In this document: positions 50,401 to 61,789 of the stretch, piece by piece
Layout of the letters: each line of letters opens with the position of its first letter
Numbering within the stretch: the first letter of the stretch is position 1
From: Cymbidium sinense
Taxonomy: Eukaryota > Streptophyta > Magnoliopsida > Asparagales > Orchidaceae
Length of the DNA stretch: 64,000 nucleotides
Assembly (NCBI GenBank): GCA_021442155.1
Contig: CM038220.1
Coordinates: 82,078,897-82,142,896, forward strand
Direction: 5' to 3'
The notes under the pieces: model-generated
The model's input: only the letters and a program-made list of their open reading frames with translations
Told to the model about the DNA's origin: nothing
Databases searched by the model: none
Translations under genes and position numbers: made by a program

Positions 50401-50651
50401 TGAGCGAGTGCCATAGGGGGCTTTATCCCATATCAAAATAGCCCAAGATAAAAGATACATGTTTGATTTATATGTGATTGTGAGCTAATTATGTTGGTGT
50501 TATGTTGCTAAAGGATAGGATGCATTTTGGTTTCTTGCACCTACCCTAAACACATCGCAGCGGATTCACAAGAAAAGTATTTCTCACCAATATGGAGAGG
50601 TGGGATTTGAGATGAAAAGAAGTTTTATTAATAATTATTTTCAAACAAGAT
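47476..50651 (-). repeat. Element 2 region between pol and 3' LTR, degenerate tandem repeats
   Basis: Same type of sequence as 20192-23010, with the phrase GCGATGGATCCACTAAGAAGG or variants near 48021, 48338, 48675, 49096 and 49648, and the GAAGAAAGC...TTACATC(T/C)TCC phrase between them. Copy number and spacing differ from element 1. The AGGATGC phrase that occurs four times in element 1 is single here (near 50518). No protein recognised. Confidence 0.7.
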
Positions 50652-51800
50652 TTATCGATAGTATTTCTTTAAGTAGAGCCCATTGATTGGAAGCATTGGA
50701 CACTCTCATTTACAATTTATAAGTTGATAAGATCCTCCTTAGTAGGCCTTTTCTATGATGAAAGGGCCTTCCCATGTGGGTTCAAACTTGCCTCCTATCT
50801 TTCAGCGGGCAACAATTGGTCTCCTTGAAACTAAAACAAGCTCTCCTACTTGAAAAGCTCTAGGATGGACCAACTTTTATGAGGTTGAATCATTTTGGCT
50901 TTATACAACTCGAGGTTTTGGCATGCTCGGAGGCATCTCTCTCCAAACCTTTGAGCTCTTCTAACCGTAACTTGGCATTCTACTCCATTATGATTTTACT
51001 ACCCACAACTATCCTTAATGAGGGAGGTTGGACTTCTAATGGTATAACTGCTTCAGACTCATACACTAAGGAGAATGGGATAGATTGAGTTAGAGTCTTG
51101 TATGTTGTGCGGTAAGCCCACAAGGCTTCAACTAACTGCTCATGCCACTGCTGCTTATTGTTAATGAGTGTCTTCTTTAATATTTGGATGAGAGTTTTAT
51201 TGAAGGCTTCTACTAAGCCATTTACCCTTAGGTAGTAGTTGGTAGAATATCTCCAATCTTTGTAGTGTCTTCAAGCAAAGCTGTTGATTTTAGTGCTCTT
51301 AAATGCAGTACCATTATCAGATATAATTTGTGAAGGTGACTCAAACCTCTATATGATATGGTTCCTAAAAATTAGAGCACATGCTAAGTTGTGACCTCTT
51401 TGAGTGGGATTGCCTCTGCCCACTTGGAAAAGTAGTCGGTGGCAGCTAGAATGAATCGGTGACCCTTGGAAGATGGACGATCAATTGGGCCCAATATGTC
51501 AATACCCCAACACTCGAATGCCCATGAGGCTAATATAGGATGTAGAATGTTGGGTGGTTGCTGTAAGACCATATCATGTACCTGACATTAGTGGCATCTT
51601 CTAGCTATGTTTGTGCAGGCTGTGATCATCGAAGGCCAGTAATATCCTAGTCTCTTGATCTTGGCTTTCATTTTTGGACAGGATTGATGCGCTATGCACA
51701 AACCTGAGTGCACCTCGGTCATGATCTTATGGGCTTCATGTTTGTCCAAACATCATAACCACATATGATCGAAGGACCGCCAGTACAAGGTCCCATCCAT
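50652..51800 (-). pseudogene. Element 2 pol: integrase, broken
   Basis: From high to low coordinates: a zinc-binding region (FDHMWL..CLDKHEAHKIMTEV near 51725-51780); the core in an open frame at 51384-51572 with FECWGIDILGPIDRPSSKGH and ATDYFSKWAEAIPL; SDNGTA with the second Asp near 51315; and the C-terminal EPTWEGPFIIEKAY near 50760. The polyprotein ends YLKKYYR and a stop at 50652. Stops interrupt the C-terminal part. It parallels 23011-24150 in element 1. Confidence 0.88.
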
Positions 51801-52059
51801 GAGATCATATGAAAGAGCTCTTTGCTTCACTTGATTGGCTAATGACTTCTCTTGAGGTAGTTTTCCTATATTTAGATAATCCATGAATGGTTGCCTCTAA
51901 TCTGACTTGTCATCCTTTATGGCAATGACAACCTCCCATTCAAGAGAGAATCTCTCGAAGAGTTCAGTGTCAAAAAGGGATAAGACTTGCCCATTTTAGA
52001 CCCTTATTGGTATGGACTCATCTTTCAGACATGACAACTCTTTAGCAAGCTTGGCCAAT

Positions 52060-52480
52060 TCATCTACTATTGTGTTTTCTCCTCAATGAAGCTTGTTACA
52101 TGGTAACCTCTGGGATTTGGGCCAACAACTCTATGGTATACTTGTGGTAATGATGAAGCTTAAGATTTAGGACTTTGTAAGACCCAACAATTTGGTTGAT
52201 AACTAATTGATAATCTCCAAAGGTGTTGATATGATGGATGCATAGTGTAACGGCTAACTCTAGACCGGCAATCAGAGTCTCATATTCGGCTTCATTGTTG
52301 GTGCATGGATTGGATAGATGATATGATAATCTTATTAGATCGTAGTTCGGAGTTAGGAGAACTATTCCTACCCATACCTTTCATGGAAGAGTAGATTATG
52401 GTTCTTCTCCCTTTTAAAAGGAAGATGCACCATCAAAATACATCTCCCAGCAGTGAATGCTAGTGTCCCATGAGTTCATG
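52060..52480 (-). pseudogene. Element 2 pol: second (archaeal-like) RNase H, heavily broken
   Basis: Nucleotide sequence matches 24370-24880 of element 1 but the frame is scattered by stops. A piece near 52060 keeps the DELAKLA-type end motif that element 1 has lost; the GDSQL-type motif is degraded here. Confidence 0.7.
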
Positions 52481-52559
52481 ATTTGTTCATCAAGGAGGTC
52501 ATCACAAAGCAGAGAATCAGTAGAAAGTGGGTGTACTGCTAAGAAATCAGTTAGTGCTT

Positions 52560-53020
52560 GTCCTTTCACCGCATAGAGGGGTACGAAAGTAATGTCAAAC
52601 TATTACAAAATCATAGGAAAACACACCAATCATCTGAATAATGTCGGTCGTGTCATGAGATATTACAGTGGGTTGATCCTAGAGATCAAATTCTCTTATG
52701 AGAAAGCATGTAATGTTGTAGCTTTTGGGATGAAAAGATTAAAGCTAAGCAGTGCTTTTCAATAGGTGGATAGTTTGGATTAGTTGGGATTAGTCGATGA
52801 CTTAGATAGTATAGTGCATTCTCTTTCCATTCATTATTGGTTTGGGCCAACAAAGCACCAAGGGAACCATATAATGCAACAGTGTAGAGGCTGACTAGCA
52901 TGCCCGGGATAGGGGCTGCTAGAATTGGCAACGTCATCAAGTAGTGCTTGATATATTCAAAGGAATGTTGGTGCTTTTCATCCTAGTTGAACTTAGCGTC
53001 TCTTTTGGCAGGTGCTAAGA
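52560..53020 (-). pseudogene. Element 2 pol: first RNase H
   Basis: The open frame at 52686-52940 reads LPILAAPIPGMLVSLYTVAL, GSLGALLAQTNNEWKENALY and YLSHRLIPTNPNYPPIEKHC, and ends in QKLQHYMLSHK. This is the RT-linked RNase H of Ty3/gypsy elements. It lacks a complete catalytic set, consistent with its decayed role in Tat elements. Confidence 0.85.
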
Positions 53021-53029
53021 ATGGCTAGC

Positions 53030-54071
53030 AGCTCCCTGATAGGTTTGGAATGAAGCGCCTTAGATATGCCAACCACCCTTGGACTGATCTGAGTTGATTT
53101 AGGCTTTTAGGGGGTGGAATTTCTAATATAGCCTTGACCTTCTCCGGTTGATTTCTATTCCAAGGTGCTGGACAACGAACCCAAGGAATTTTTTTGAAGC
53201 TACTCTGGTTACACACTTCAGGGAATTCATTTTAAGATTAAATTGTCTTAACCATTCGAAAACTACTCTCAAGTAAAAGAGGTGGTCTTCCCTTTCTTTA
53301 CTTTTGACTATAAGATCATCAACATAACATTCAACCTGATGATGAATATGTTCATTGAAGATCCGAGTCATGGACCAATGGTATGTAGCACTAGCATTTT
53401 TAAGTCAAGGGAATGACCTTATAACAATATATTTTGATCAGGGTTTGAAAAGAAATATTTTTCTCATCGGGGGCCATCTTATTTTTGTTGTAGCTATATG
53501 ACCCATCCATAAAAGAGAATAATACATAAGATGAGATAATGTCCACCATCAGCTTTGGTATAGGTAGTGAAAATTCATCCTTTGGACAAGCCTTATTCGG
53601 ATTACTAAAATTGATGCATATGTGAATCTGGCCATTCTTCTTCTTAACTAGAATGAATCTTGCCAACCAGGTAGGATATTTTTCTTCCCTAATAGAGCCA
53701 ATATCGATCAATTTCTTGACTTCAAAAATGTCCTGATGCTCAATGACTAATTTCCTGCATCTAAGAGCTTTCTTGATAAAGTTAGCATTAGGATCTATTG
53801 CTAGTTTGTGGACTACTATGTCAGGAGATAAGCTGAGCATTTCTTCATAACTCCATGAAAAATAGTCTTTAAACTCAATCAATAGCTTACTTAAGTCATT
53901 GGTTTCATCTTTACTTAACAAGGAACTAATATATGTCAGGTGTGGATCTTCTTTAGTTTCTAAGTTAATTTCTTTGAGTTTGGCGATGGTTGATCTGATC
54001 TCTTCTACAAACTCTAGCGGTGCATCTTTGACGTCAAAATCATTTAGATCATTTGAAGTTTCTAAACACAC
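53030..54071 (-). pseudogene. Element 2 pol: reverse transcriptase, broken in two
   Basis: A 223-residue open frame at 53400-54071 holds the pre-RT segment (LLIEFKDYFSWSYEEMLSLS) and the first half of RT: KKLIDIGSIREEKYPTWLAR, ILVKKKNGQIHICINF, KACPKDEFSLPIPKLMV, FSFMDGSYSYNKNK. The second half is in another frame (53123-53371): RIFNEHIHHQVECYVDDLIV with the intact YVDD active site near 53320, then KFLGFVVQHLGIEI. ILEIPPPKSLNQLRSVQGWL (53025-53216) closes the domain. Confidence 0.92.
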
Positions 54072-55045
54072 CTCCTCATATGAGTTAGGATGATTTGAAA
54101 AGAACCTATCAAACTCTAAATGATTGATGATTAATTATCATCATCGACTGAACCCACTGTGTCAAATCCTAATCTTAGTCTTGATTGAGGATGTCTGCTT
54201 TGGTTATCCCATAACCTTTAAAAGTAATCTGACCAATGTTTAGGCCAAGTATGTGGGATTAATCCCTTCTTTGCTAAAATAAGAACACATGGCAAATACC
54301 AATCAAAAGATAATTGTATTAAATATTTATATGAATCATCCTCATGTTCTAGATCAGCTTTCTGACTTGAGGATGATGTTCTCAACAAAATCCTTTTTGG
54401 CTTGACATTTGTGGATGACTTGGGAGCCTCCTTAACTACCAAACCCTTAACTTTCTGAGAGAAAAGTGGGGTTAGAGCTAAAGTTCCCAACTGCTACATG
54501 ACTATTTTACATAATACTGACTCTAATACATTCATGCTTTGCTTAGAGGCCTAATCTTCATCACTGTCTGGCTTGAGTGTCACCTATAATGGGACCTATT
54601 GAGAGGGTTTGATTGGTATGCTAACCACATGAGACTCATCCTCCAATCTGAATTCCAAGTCTATATGGAAAGCAAGGGTACTCCTATGAGCTAGAACATA
54701 GCTCCTACTGGCCACCAACAAGTAGGTCTTCCACCTCTGGAACTGCCTTTAGATCTGCCTCTTCCTCTACCCGGTGGGGGTTGGATCATCCTACCTATGT
54801 GTTCATATAGAGGAATGAACTATGGGTGGAATCTAACTTCAGGCTCTATTTCTTCCTTAAAGTCTTTTTCTCGCTCACTTGTTTTTTTATTTTTTTTCTT
54901 TTCTCTTTCATTTTTTTTCTTTTTCTTATTTTTCTTTTTCTTTTATTTTTGAACTTTGACCAAGTTTGTGAGGATAGACTTTTTTTATTTTGAGGAAGAT
55001 GGTAAGTCACATCCTTATATATCTCAACCTCTCTAACTGAAAATG
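54072..55045 (-). pseudogene. Element 2: linker between protease and RT
   Basis: Contains LLSQKV-type and LAKKGLIPHTWPKHW segments (54218-54490) and a strongly Lys/Arg-rich stretch (about 54850-54960) following LPQNKKSLSSQTW. Element 1 has the same segments in the same order, including the basic stretch at about 27195-27270, so the basic tract is an old feature of the family. Confidence 0.75.
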
Positions 55046-56330
55046 GCTTCAAGTTTTCTTTGACATAGTATTTGATTCCACCTCTTTCGAACTTAATGCA
55101 CTGATGTACAGACGATCGAATCATATTGTTCTTATGTTTCCAAGGCCTACCGAGCAAAGCAGTGAAAGATGTATCTGAGTCGATTATGTAGAACTTAGCC
55201 TTTATCTTCTAGAATTTATCTTTAATGGAAACACTATGGAGCCTAAAGCCCTCTCTCCTTGCTCATTACTCTCAACATCATCTGATCTCTTTGGAGTTCA
55301 GAGATGTTAATCCTCAGGTTGGCAAGGGTCTTTAGACTCATAATATTCACTGATGCACCTGGATCAACTAACACCCCAGAGAGTCTGAATCTGCCCATAT
55401 CCACTATGATGTAGAGGGGACGGTTGTATTTTCTTATCCCCAAAAGAAAGTCTTCATTGGTTAATATAACTCTACCGGCACCTCTTGAATAACATGCCTC
55501 CTCTCTAATAGTGGTCAGCTGAGCTAAGCATATTTATGGATCAAGAAGGGCCTTCATCAATGACTCCCTCATCTCTTTGGAAAGGATAAGGGTATCATAT
55601 ATGCTTAGCTTAGCTGACAACTTTCGTGAGCGATGACATTGTAGTCAACTTTAGCCTGGTCATCCACAAGCATATCCATAGGCAGAGCATCCTATGGAGG
55701 GGTACTTGATCGCTAGAGCCAATGACTTGTTTACCCTTACCCTGAGGTGCTACCCTAGGAGGTATAACTTTTCACTATGATCATTGACTTTGGTGACTTC
55801 ATGACATGATTTAGTGGAAAGTTCTACCTACTCATTAGGTTCACCTACAGCTTCTCCTACAGGATCATCAGAGTTGGATGACTCCAAATCAATCTTAATG
55901 GGTAAACCCGAGTGATTCAGGAATGGGTAATCCATTTCTAAATCATAAAAGGAATGATCAGAACTAGAGTTATTATTAATTAGACTCAAAGAGCTTTCTA
56001 TCTAATAAACTCGAGCAAATTATCAAAAAATGATACAAATGTAAGTGGAATCAGCTTTCTTCATTGATTTCTTAAGTTTGGATGGTGGTACAAAGTAGAA
56101 ATCAAGTAAAGTATGCAAAGAGGGGTTTGACACCCTCCTCCACCGATATAATATGGCTACTAGAAGAAGAGATGATTGGATGATCTGTAGCAGCTACTAT
56201 GGAAAGAGAGTGGAACAGTCAATGCTTCTCCTAACAAGTGGAGGCTATCACCGCCGCTTGGGCACCCACCTCCCTCAAGTTGTCCTTAGCAACTTGCAAA
56301 CCTTCCTTAGAGTTGGAGGTTTGAGCTAAT
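55046..56330 (-). repeat. Protease/gag block, tandem unit 1 of 3 (1285 bp)
   Basis: On the minus strand this unit holds a gag-side segment and, at 55243-55443, the aspartic protease: YNRPLYIIVDMGRFRLSGVL followed by VDPGASVNIMS. DPGAS stands where other retroelement proteases have D[ST]G. After it comes the start of the LGRPW segment (55130-55157), which runs on into the linker. The unit boundary is GAGCTA followed by ATGCTTCAAG. Confidence 0.85.
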
Positions 56331-57616
56331 GCTTCAAGTTTTCTTTGACATAGTATTTGATTCCACCTCTTTGGAACTTAATGCAATCGGGCATCGACGA
56401 ATCATATTGTTCTTATGTTTCCAAGGCCTACCGAGCAAAGCAATGAAAGATGTATCTAAGTCGATTATGTAGAACTTAGCCTTTATCTTCTAGAATTTAT
56501 CTTTAATGGAAACACTATGGAGCCTAAAGCCCTCTCTCCTTGCTCATTACTCTCAACATCATCTGATCTCTTTGGAGTTCAGAGATGTTAATCCTCAGGT
56601 TGGCAAGGGTCTTTTGACTCATATTCAATGCACGGATCAACTAACACCCCGAGAGTGAATCGCCCATATCCACTATGATGTGAGGGACGGTTGTATTTTC
56701 TTATCCCCAAAAGAAAGTCTTCATTGGTTAATATAACCCCCACCTCTTGAATAACATGCCTCCTCTCTAATAGTGGTCAGCTGAGCTAAGCATATTTATG
56801 GATCAAGAAGGGCCTTCATCAATGACTCCCTCATCTCTTTGGAAAGGATAAGGGCATCATATATGCTTAGCTTAGCTGACAACTTTTTCAGGTGAGCGAT
56901 GACACTGTAGTCAACTTTAGCCTGGTCATCCACAAGCATATCCATAGGTAGAGCATCTTATGGAGGGGTACTTGATCACTAGAGCCAATGACTTGTTTAC
57001 CCTTACCCTGAGGTGCTACCCTAGGAGGTATAACTTTTCACTATGATCATTGACTTTGGTGACTTCATGACATGATTTAGTGGAAAGTTTTACCTACTCA
57101 TTAGTTTCACCTACAGCTTCTCCTACAGGATCATCAGAGTTGGATGACTCCAAATCAATCTTAATGGGTAAACTCGAGTGATTCAAGAATGGGTAATCCA
57201 TTTCTAAATCATAAAAGGAATGATCAAAACTAGAGTTATTATTAATTAGACTCAAAGAGCTTTCTATCAGAATAAACTCGAGCAAATTATCAAAAATGAT
57301 ACAAATGTAAGTGGAATCAGCTTTCTTCATTGATTTCTTAAGTTTGGATGGTGGTACAAAGTAGAAATCAAGTAAAGTATGCAAAGCGAGGGGTTTGACA
57401 CAATCCTCCACCGATATAATATGGCTACTAGAAGAAGAGATGATTGGATGATCTGTAGCAGCTACTATGGAAAGAGAGCTGGAACTAGTCAATGGTTGCG
57501 CTACTGTACTCTCCCGAACAAGTGGAGGCTATCACTACTGCTGTTGGGCACCCACCTCCCTCAAGTTGTCCTTAGCAACTTGCAAACCTTCCTTAGAGTT
57601 GGAGGTTTGAGCTAAT
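56331..57616 (-). repeat. Protease/gag block, tandem unit 2 of 3 (1286 bp)
   Basis: Nearly the same sequence as units 1 and 3, but with many small losses of 1-6 bases in the protease part (about 56600-56720) and no long protease frame. The gag-side frame at 57094-57492 is open, with HTLLDFYFVPPSKLKKSMKK and DDPVGEAVGE. I do not recognise a domain in that part. Confidence 0.85.
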
Positions 57617-58903
57617 GCTTCAAGTTTTCTTTGACATAGTATTTGATTCCACCTCTTTGGAACTTAATGCACTGATGTACAGACGATCGAATCATATTGT
57701 TCTTATGTTTCCAAGGCCTACCGAGCAAAGCAATGAAAGATGTATCTAAGTCGATTATGTAGAACTTAGCCTTTATCTTCTAGAATTTATCTTTAATGGA
57801 AACACTATAGAGCCTAAAGCCCTCTCTCCTTGCTCATTACTCTCAACATCATCTGATCTCTTTGGTGTTCAGAGATGTTAATCCTCAGGTTGGCAAGGGT
57901 CTTTTGACTCATAATATTCACTGATGCACCTAGATCGACTAACACCCCAGAGAGTCTGAATCTGCCCATATCCACTATGATGTAGAGGGGACGGTTGTAT
58001 TTTCTTATCCCCAAAAGAAAGTCTTCATTGGTTTAACTCTACCGGCACCTCTTGAATAACATGCCTCCTCTCTAATAGTGGTCACTGAGCTAAGCATATT
58101 TATGGATCAGGAAGGGCCTTCATCAATGACTCCCTCATCTCTTTGGAAAGGATAAGGGCATCATATATGCTTAGCTTAGCTGACAACTTTTTTAAGTGAG
58201 CGATGACACTGTAGTCAACTTTAGTCTGGTCATCCACAAGCATATCCATAGGCAGAGCATCCTATGGAGGGGTACTTGATCACTAGAGCCAATGACTTGT
58301 TTACCCTTACCCTGAGGTGCTACCCTAGGAGGTATAACTTTTCACTATGATCATTGACTTTGGTGACTTCATGACATGATTTAGTGGAAAGTTTTACCTA
58401 CTCATTAGGTTCACCTACAGCTTCTCCTACAGGATCATCAGAGTTGGATGACTCCAAATCAATCTTTATGGGTAAACTCGAGTGATTCAAGAATGGGTAA
58501 TCCATTTCTAAATCATAAAAGGAATGATCAAAACTAGAGTTATTATTAATTAGACTCAAAGAGCTTTCTATCAGAATAAACTCGAGCAAATTATCAAAAA
58601 TGATACAAATGTAAGTGGAATCAGCTTTCTTCATTGATTTCTTAAGTTTGGATGGTGGTACAAAGTAGAAATCAAGTAAAGTATGCAAAGAGGGTTTGAC
58701 ACAATCCTCCACCGATATAATATGGCTAGAAGAAGAGATGATTGGATGATCTCAGATACTATGGAAAGAGAGTCGGAACTAGTCAATGGTTGCCATCGCA
58801 TTCTCAACAAGTGGAGGCTATCACTACTGCTGTTGGGCACCCACCTCCCTCAAGTTGTCCTTAGCAACTTGCAAACCTTCCTTGGAGTTGGAGGTTTGAG
58901 CTA
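57617..58903 (-). repeat. Protease/gag block, tandem unit 3 of 3 (1287 bp)
   Basis: Carries an open protease frame (57814-58014) with VDLGASVNIMS, Leu in place of the Pro in unit 1, and the gag-side frame again (58398-58712). It ends at the GAGCTA shared with the other units and then runs into unique gag sequence. Confidence 0.85.
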
Positions 58904-59232
58904 CATCAGGCACCTACAAGCATAGTTTCTTGACCTTAGAAATGATTTTCATGGAGGTTCAGGATAGGGAGACATTGCAACCTTCCTTTACCTTAAGAGG
59001 ATCGCATGTATTCTCAAGAATTACTCTGACTAAACTATAAGGTTGTTCTAACAGGTATTCTTTGGGGATGAAGATGGCACCTGACTTGTAGCTACACTCA
59101 ATCCAATCCTTAAAGGTAATGTAATCTTCTAAGACATGGCCAAACATGAGGTTGTAGGGGCAATAATTTGGATCATGAATCTTGCCCACTTCCTTTAGCC
59201 TCTAAAATTGGTAGAAAAGGCTTTAAGAAATT
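58904..59232 (-). pseudogene. Element 2: end of gag, cut by the assembly gap
   Basis: The frame at 58959-59189 reads IHDPNYCPYNLMFGHVLEDY and TFKDWIECSYKSGAIFIP. This is the Cys/His-containing CPYH..GH..EDC-type segment at the gag-protease boundary of Tat elements, with the last Cys changed. The N-terminal gag, the primer-binding site and the 5' LTR are not in the window. Confidence 0.75.
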
Positions 59233-59332
59233 NNNNNNNNNNNNNNNNNNNNNNNNNNNNNNNNNNNNNNNNNNNNNNNNNNNNNNNNNNNNNNNNNNNN
59301 NNNNNNNNNNNNNNNNNNNNNNNNNNNNNNNN
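59233..59332. other. Assembly gap, 100 N
   Basis: Exactly 100 N, a conventional size for a gap of unknown length. Element 2 stops on its left; unrelated sequence starts on its right. Confidence 0.99.
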
Positions 59333-59456
59333 GAGACAACCTTCAAATCAAACAAACTCACTTGCTTCATAACTAGCTACACTAAGATCATTCCATTTTG
59401 TTATTTCAAAATATACTAATTTTATTAATTACATAGAATACACTTGGATCTTCATC

Positions 59457-59465
59457 TATAAAAAG
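59457..59465 (+). promoter_or_regulatory. TATA-box-like word before microsatellites
   Basis: TATAAAAAG, followed 40 bp later by TTTGA, CT and GT repeats. CT-rich leaders after a TATA box are common in plants, but no reading frame follows that I can support. Confidence 0.25.
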
Positions 59466-59503
59466 AGCCATTTGAGGAATAATTTGATAGATAATTTTCA
59501 CAC

Positions 59504-59531
59504 TTTGATTTGATTTGATTTGATTTGATTT

Positions 59532-59571
<40 letters not shown>

Positions 59572-59585
59572 TGTGTGTGTGTGTG
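59504..59585. repeat. Compound microsatellite: (TTTGA)6, (TC)n, (GT)n
   Basis: Six TTTGA units at 59504-59533, about 17 TC units to 59568, then about 7.5 GT units to 59585. Confidence 0.97.
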
Positions 59586-60429
59586 AATTGTATTTCCTCA
59601 ATTCTTTTCAATTTTTTCTTCTTAACTTTAAAAATGGATTTGGCTTGATTTCTACTAAACCTATAAGATTTTCCAAGACCTAGCTTGTTTAATTTGCTCT
59701 TAAATTTTGGTTTGGCTCATTTCTAAAGTAAGATCTAGGTTCTTTCACTAAATAACTTTGGATCCAATTATAAGAAAAGTAATAATTTTTTTCAATTAAT
59801 ATTATTATTTGTAGAAATAAAGTTTTATTAATGATATGTGGTCTTATAAAAAATATATATTATATAGACACCTATGATGCATCATTACAAATAAGGGAAC
59901 AAGTTAACATAATAACACAAACCTAAGACACTTATTTTAAAAATATATAACACATAGTTAACAAGACATTATACTTTATAATTCTTAATATTAAAAATAA
60001 TATATAGTAATTGCCAAAATTAAATATGCAAGAAATGTGACGACAAATTCTAACATTGTATGAATGAAAAAAATAATATTATTTAAGGTTGCAAAATGAT
60101 AAATAAAAAATATATGTACCTTTCATACATCATGATAGTAGGCAAAGAAAGAGTAAAAAAATAAATTTATCTTCATTTATTTATTAAATTATACACTTAG
60201 TTTATATTTTTAAATTTTAAACATAGTTATTTAGGATACATATGTCTAAATTTTTTTATGTTTTTAAATTAAATATACAACTAGCGACATATGTTCAACA
60301 CTACATACTCTTATAGAATATTGTTGGTGCATCATAAACATACATCTATTTTAACTAATGAATAAATTAACGAGAAGGACATTACTATAAAATAATATAT
60401 TTATCCATTAACAATAAAAAATTAAGTTA
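59586..60429. other. AT-rich stretch without recognised gene
   Basis: Very AT-rich sequence with no open frame or known motif that I can support. Confidence 0.5.
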
Positions 60430-61020
60430 TTGGTATGCTACAATCTCAGTAGTGTAGAGCAAATGTCTTTGATAAATAAACAACATTATAGAGTCCTAAA
60501 CCATCAAAATCATTGGTTCAATATGTTTTATTCTAGGAAATAATATACAAATATTTTTCTATAGTTTTCATGAAACAAAATTTTAGAACAAAGATTATTA
60601 ATGATCTAATAAGCAAGATATTGATTAAGCTTATTGTGTTTCCATAACTAAAGTCTTTTGGCCATAGACAAACATTTAGCTTTCAAACATCTAATGATGA
60701 TTTGATTTTATCTATAAGAGATAGAAAGTCAAAGATTGAAGAGTTAATAGAAAAATCAATAGTTCAAGTTAAGTGAGCATATATTGAGTTAGAGGTAATT
60801 TAATGAGGTTGATATTGAATTTAAAATAATCTTAAGCCCATTTTGTGTTATGAGTTGAAGCTTTTCCAAAAAATTGTACATCATCAATATAAATCAAGTA
60901 AGAAATGCAAGAGCTACTCATTTTAATTTTTCTATATCAAGCTTCCAAAATGCTTCTTTAAAACAATTGAGAAAGCTCCTCCATAGTAATACAAAAGAGA
61001 TATGAATATAAAAAAGCAAG
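60430..61020 (-). pseudogene. LINE reverse transcriptase relic
   Basis: On the minus strand a mostly continuous frame with in-frame stops gives LFCITMEELSQLF, then KMSSSCISYLIYIDDVQFFG followed by KAS: the end of RT motif 4 and the catalytic box of L1-type LINEs, with YIDD in place of YADD/FADD. Below it come AKCLSMAKRL (60650-60690) and ENYRKIFVYYF, the usual segments after the catalytic box. The RT part upstream of about 61020 is missing, replaced by unrelated GC-richer sequence. It is not the same subfamily as the 8564-17231 LINE. Confidence 0.8.
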
Positions 61021-61039
61021 ATTACCTTAGATCAATCTT

Positions 61040-61590
61040 AAAATGGAAATCCTCCTAATTCTCTATCGAACCGAGGGGATGGAACTTATTCTATGATGAG
61101 AGGAGACACTATCCTAGGTACCTCCCCTGCTATAAACTGATTGGCTCCCTCTAGCTCCCTCGCTATGCCAGTATGATACCGCTTGATCATGCTGTTCTTG
61201 TTTCAGTCTTGTGCAAGGGAATTAGACTCTACCAAGGTAAGGAAGGCTATCCCTGGAATCAGGGGAGCCTTCCCCTTGGAAGATGCCAACAAGTGGGTGT
61301 TAGCCCGTACTAGGGCAACAAGGGGAACAACTGGGTGCACTAGCTATAACTACTACTACTGTGGGAACTGCCTTCCTCTTCAGTGAGGGAATCTTTGAAT
61401 CAAATGGTAACTCAACTGGATGAGCGGACGTCACCACTCTTCACGCTATGTGAGGGTGGTCCCCTCACATGTGATCCTACAAAGCCTCAAAGCCAAAAAT
61501 GGATGAGGCAAACTCACCACGGAGGCTAGCCCGATCCAAGGTCAAATCCATCCCGAAAGGAAATGTAAAGACATATTTCTGTGCTGCCAT
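61040..61590. other. GC-richer island of unknown origin
   Basis: Clearly richer in G and C than everything around it. Frames of up to about 67 codons (61183-61386) show no recognised domain. Composition and lack of relation to the neighbouring transposons suggest inserted DNA, possibly of organelle origin, but I cannot match it to a known organelle gene. Confidence 0.35.
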
Positions 61591-61789
61591 TGAACTGAAT
61601 TGCACTGAACTAAAGAACTAAAATTGACTAAAAGTGTGCAATATTTAAAACAAGTTTGAATCGATTGCATTGTTAATTTTGATTTAGAATTTGAACCCAC
61701 ACTCAACAACTTGAAAGTGTTAAGTGTGGCTCAAATGAATTTGGAGAGATTTTGAAATTGATTGTAAAGGAGACTTTTTGAATGTAAAA

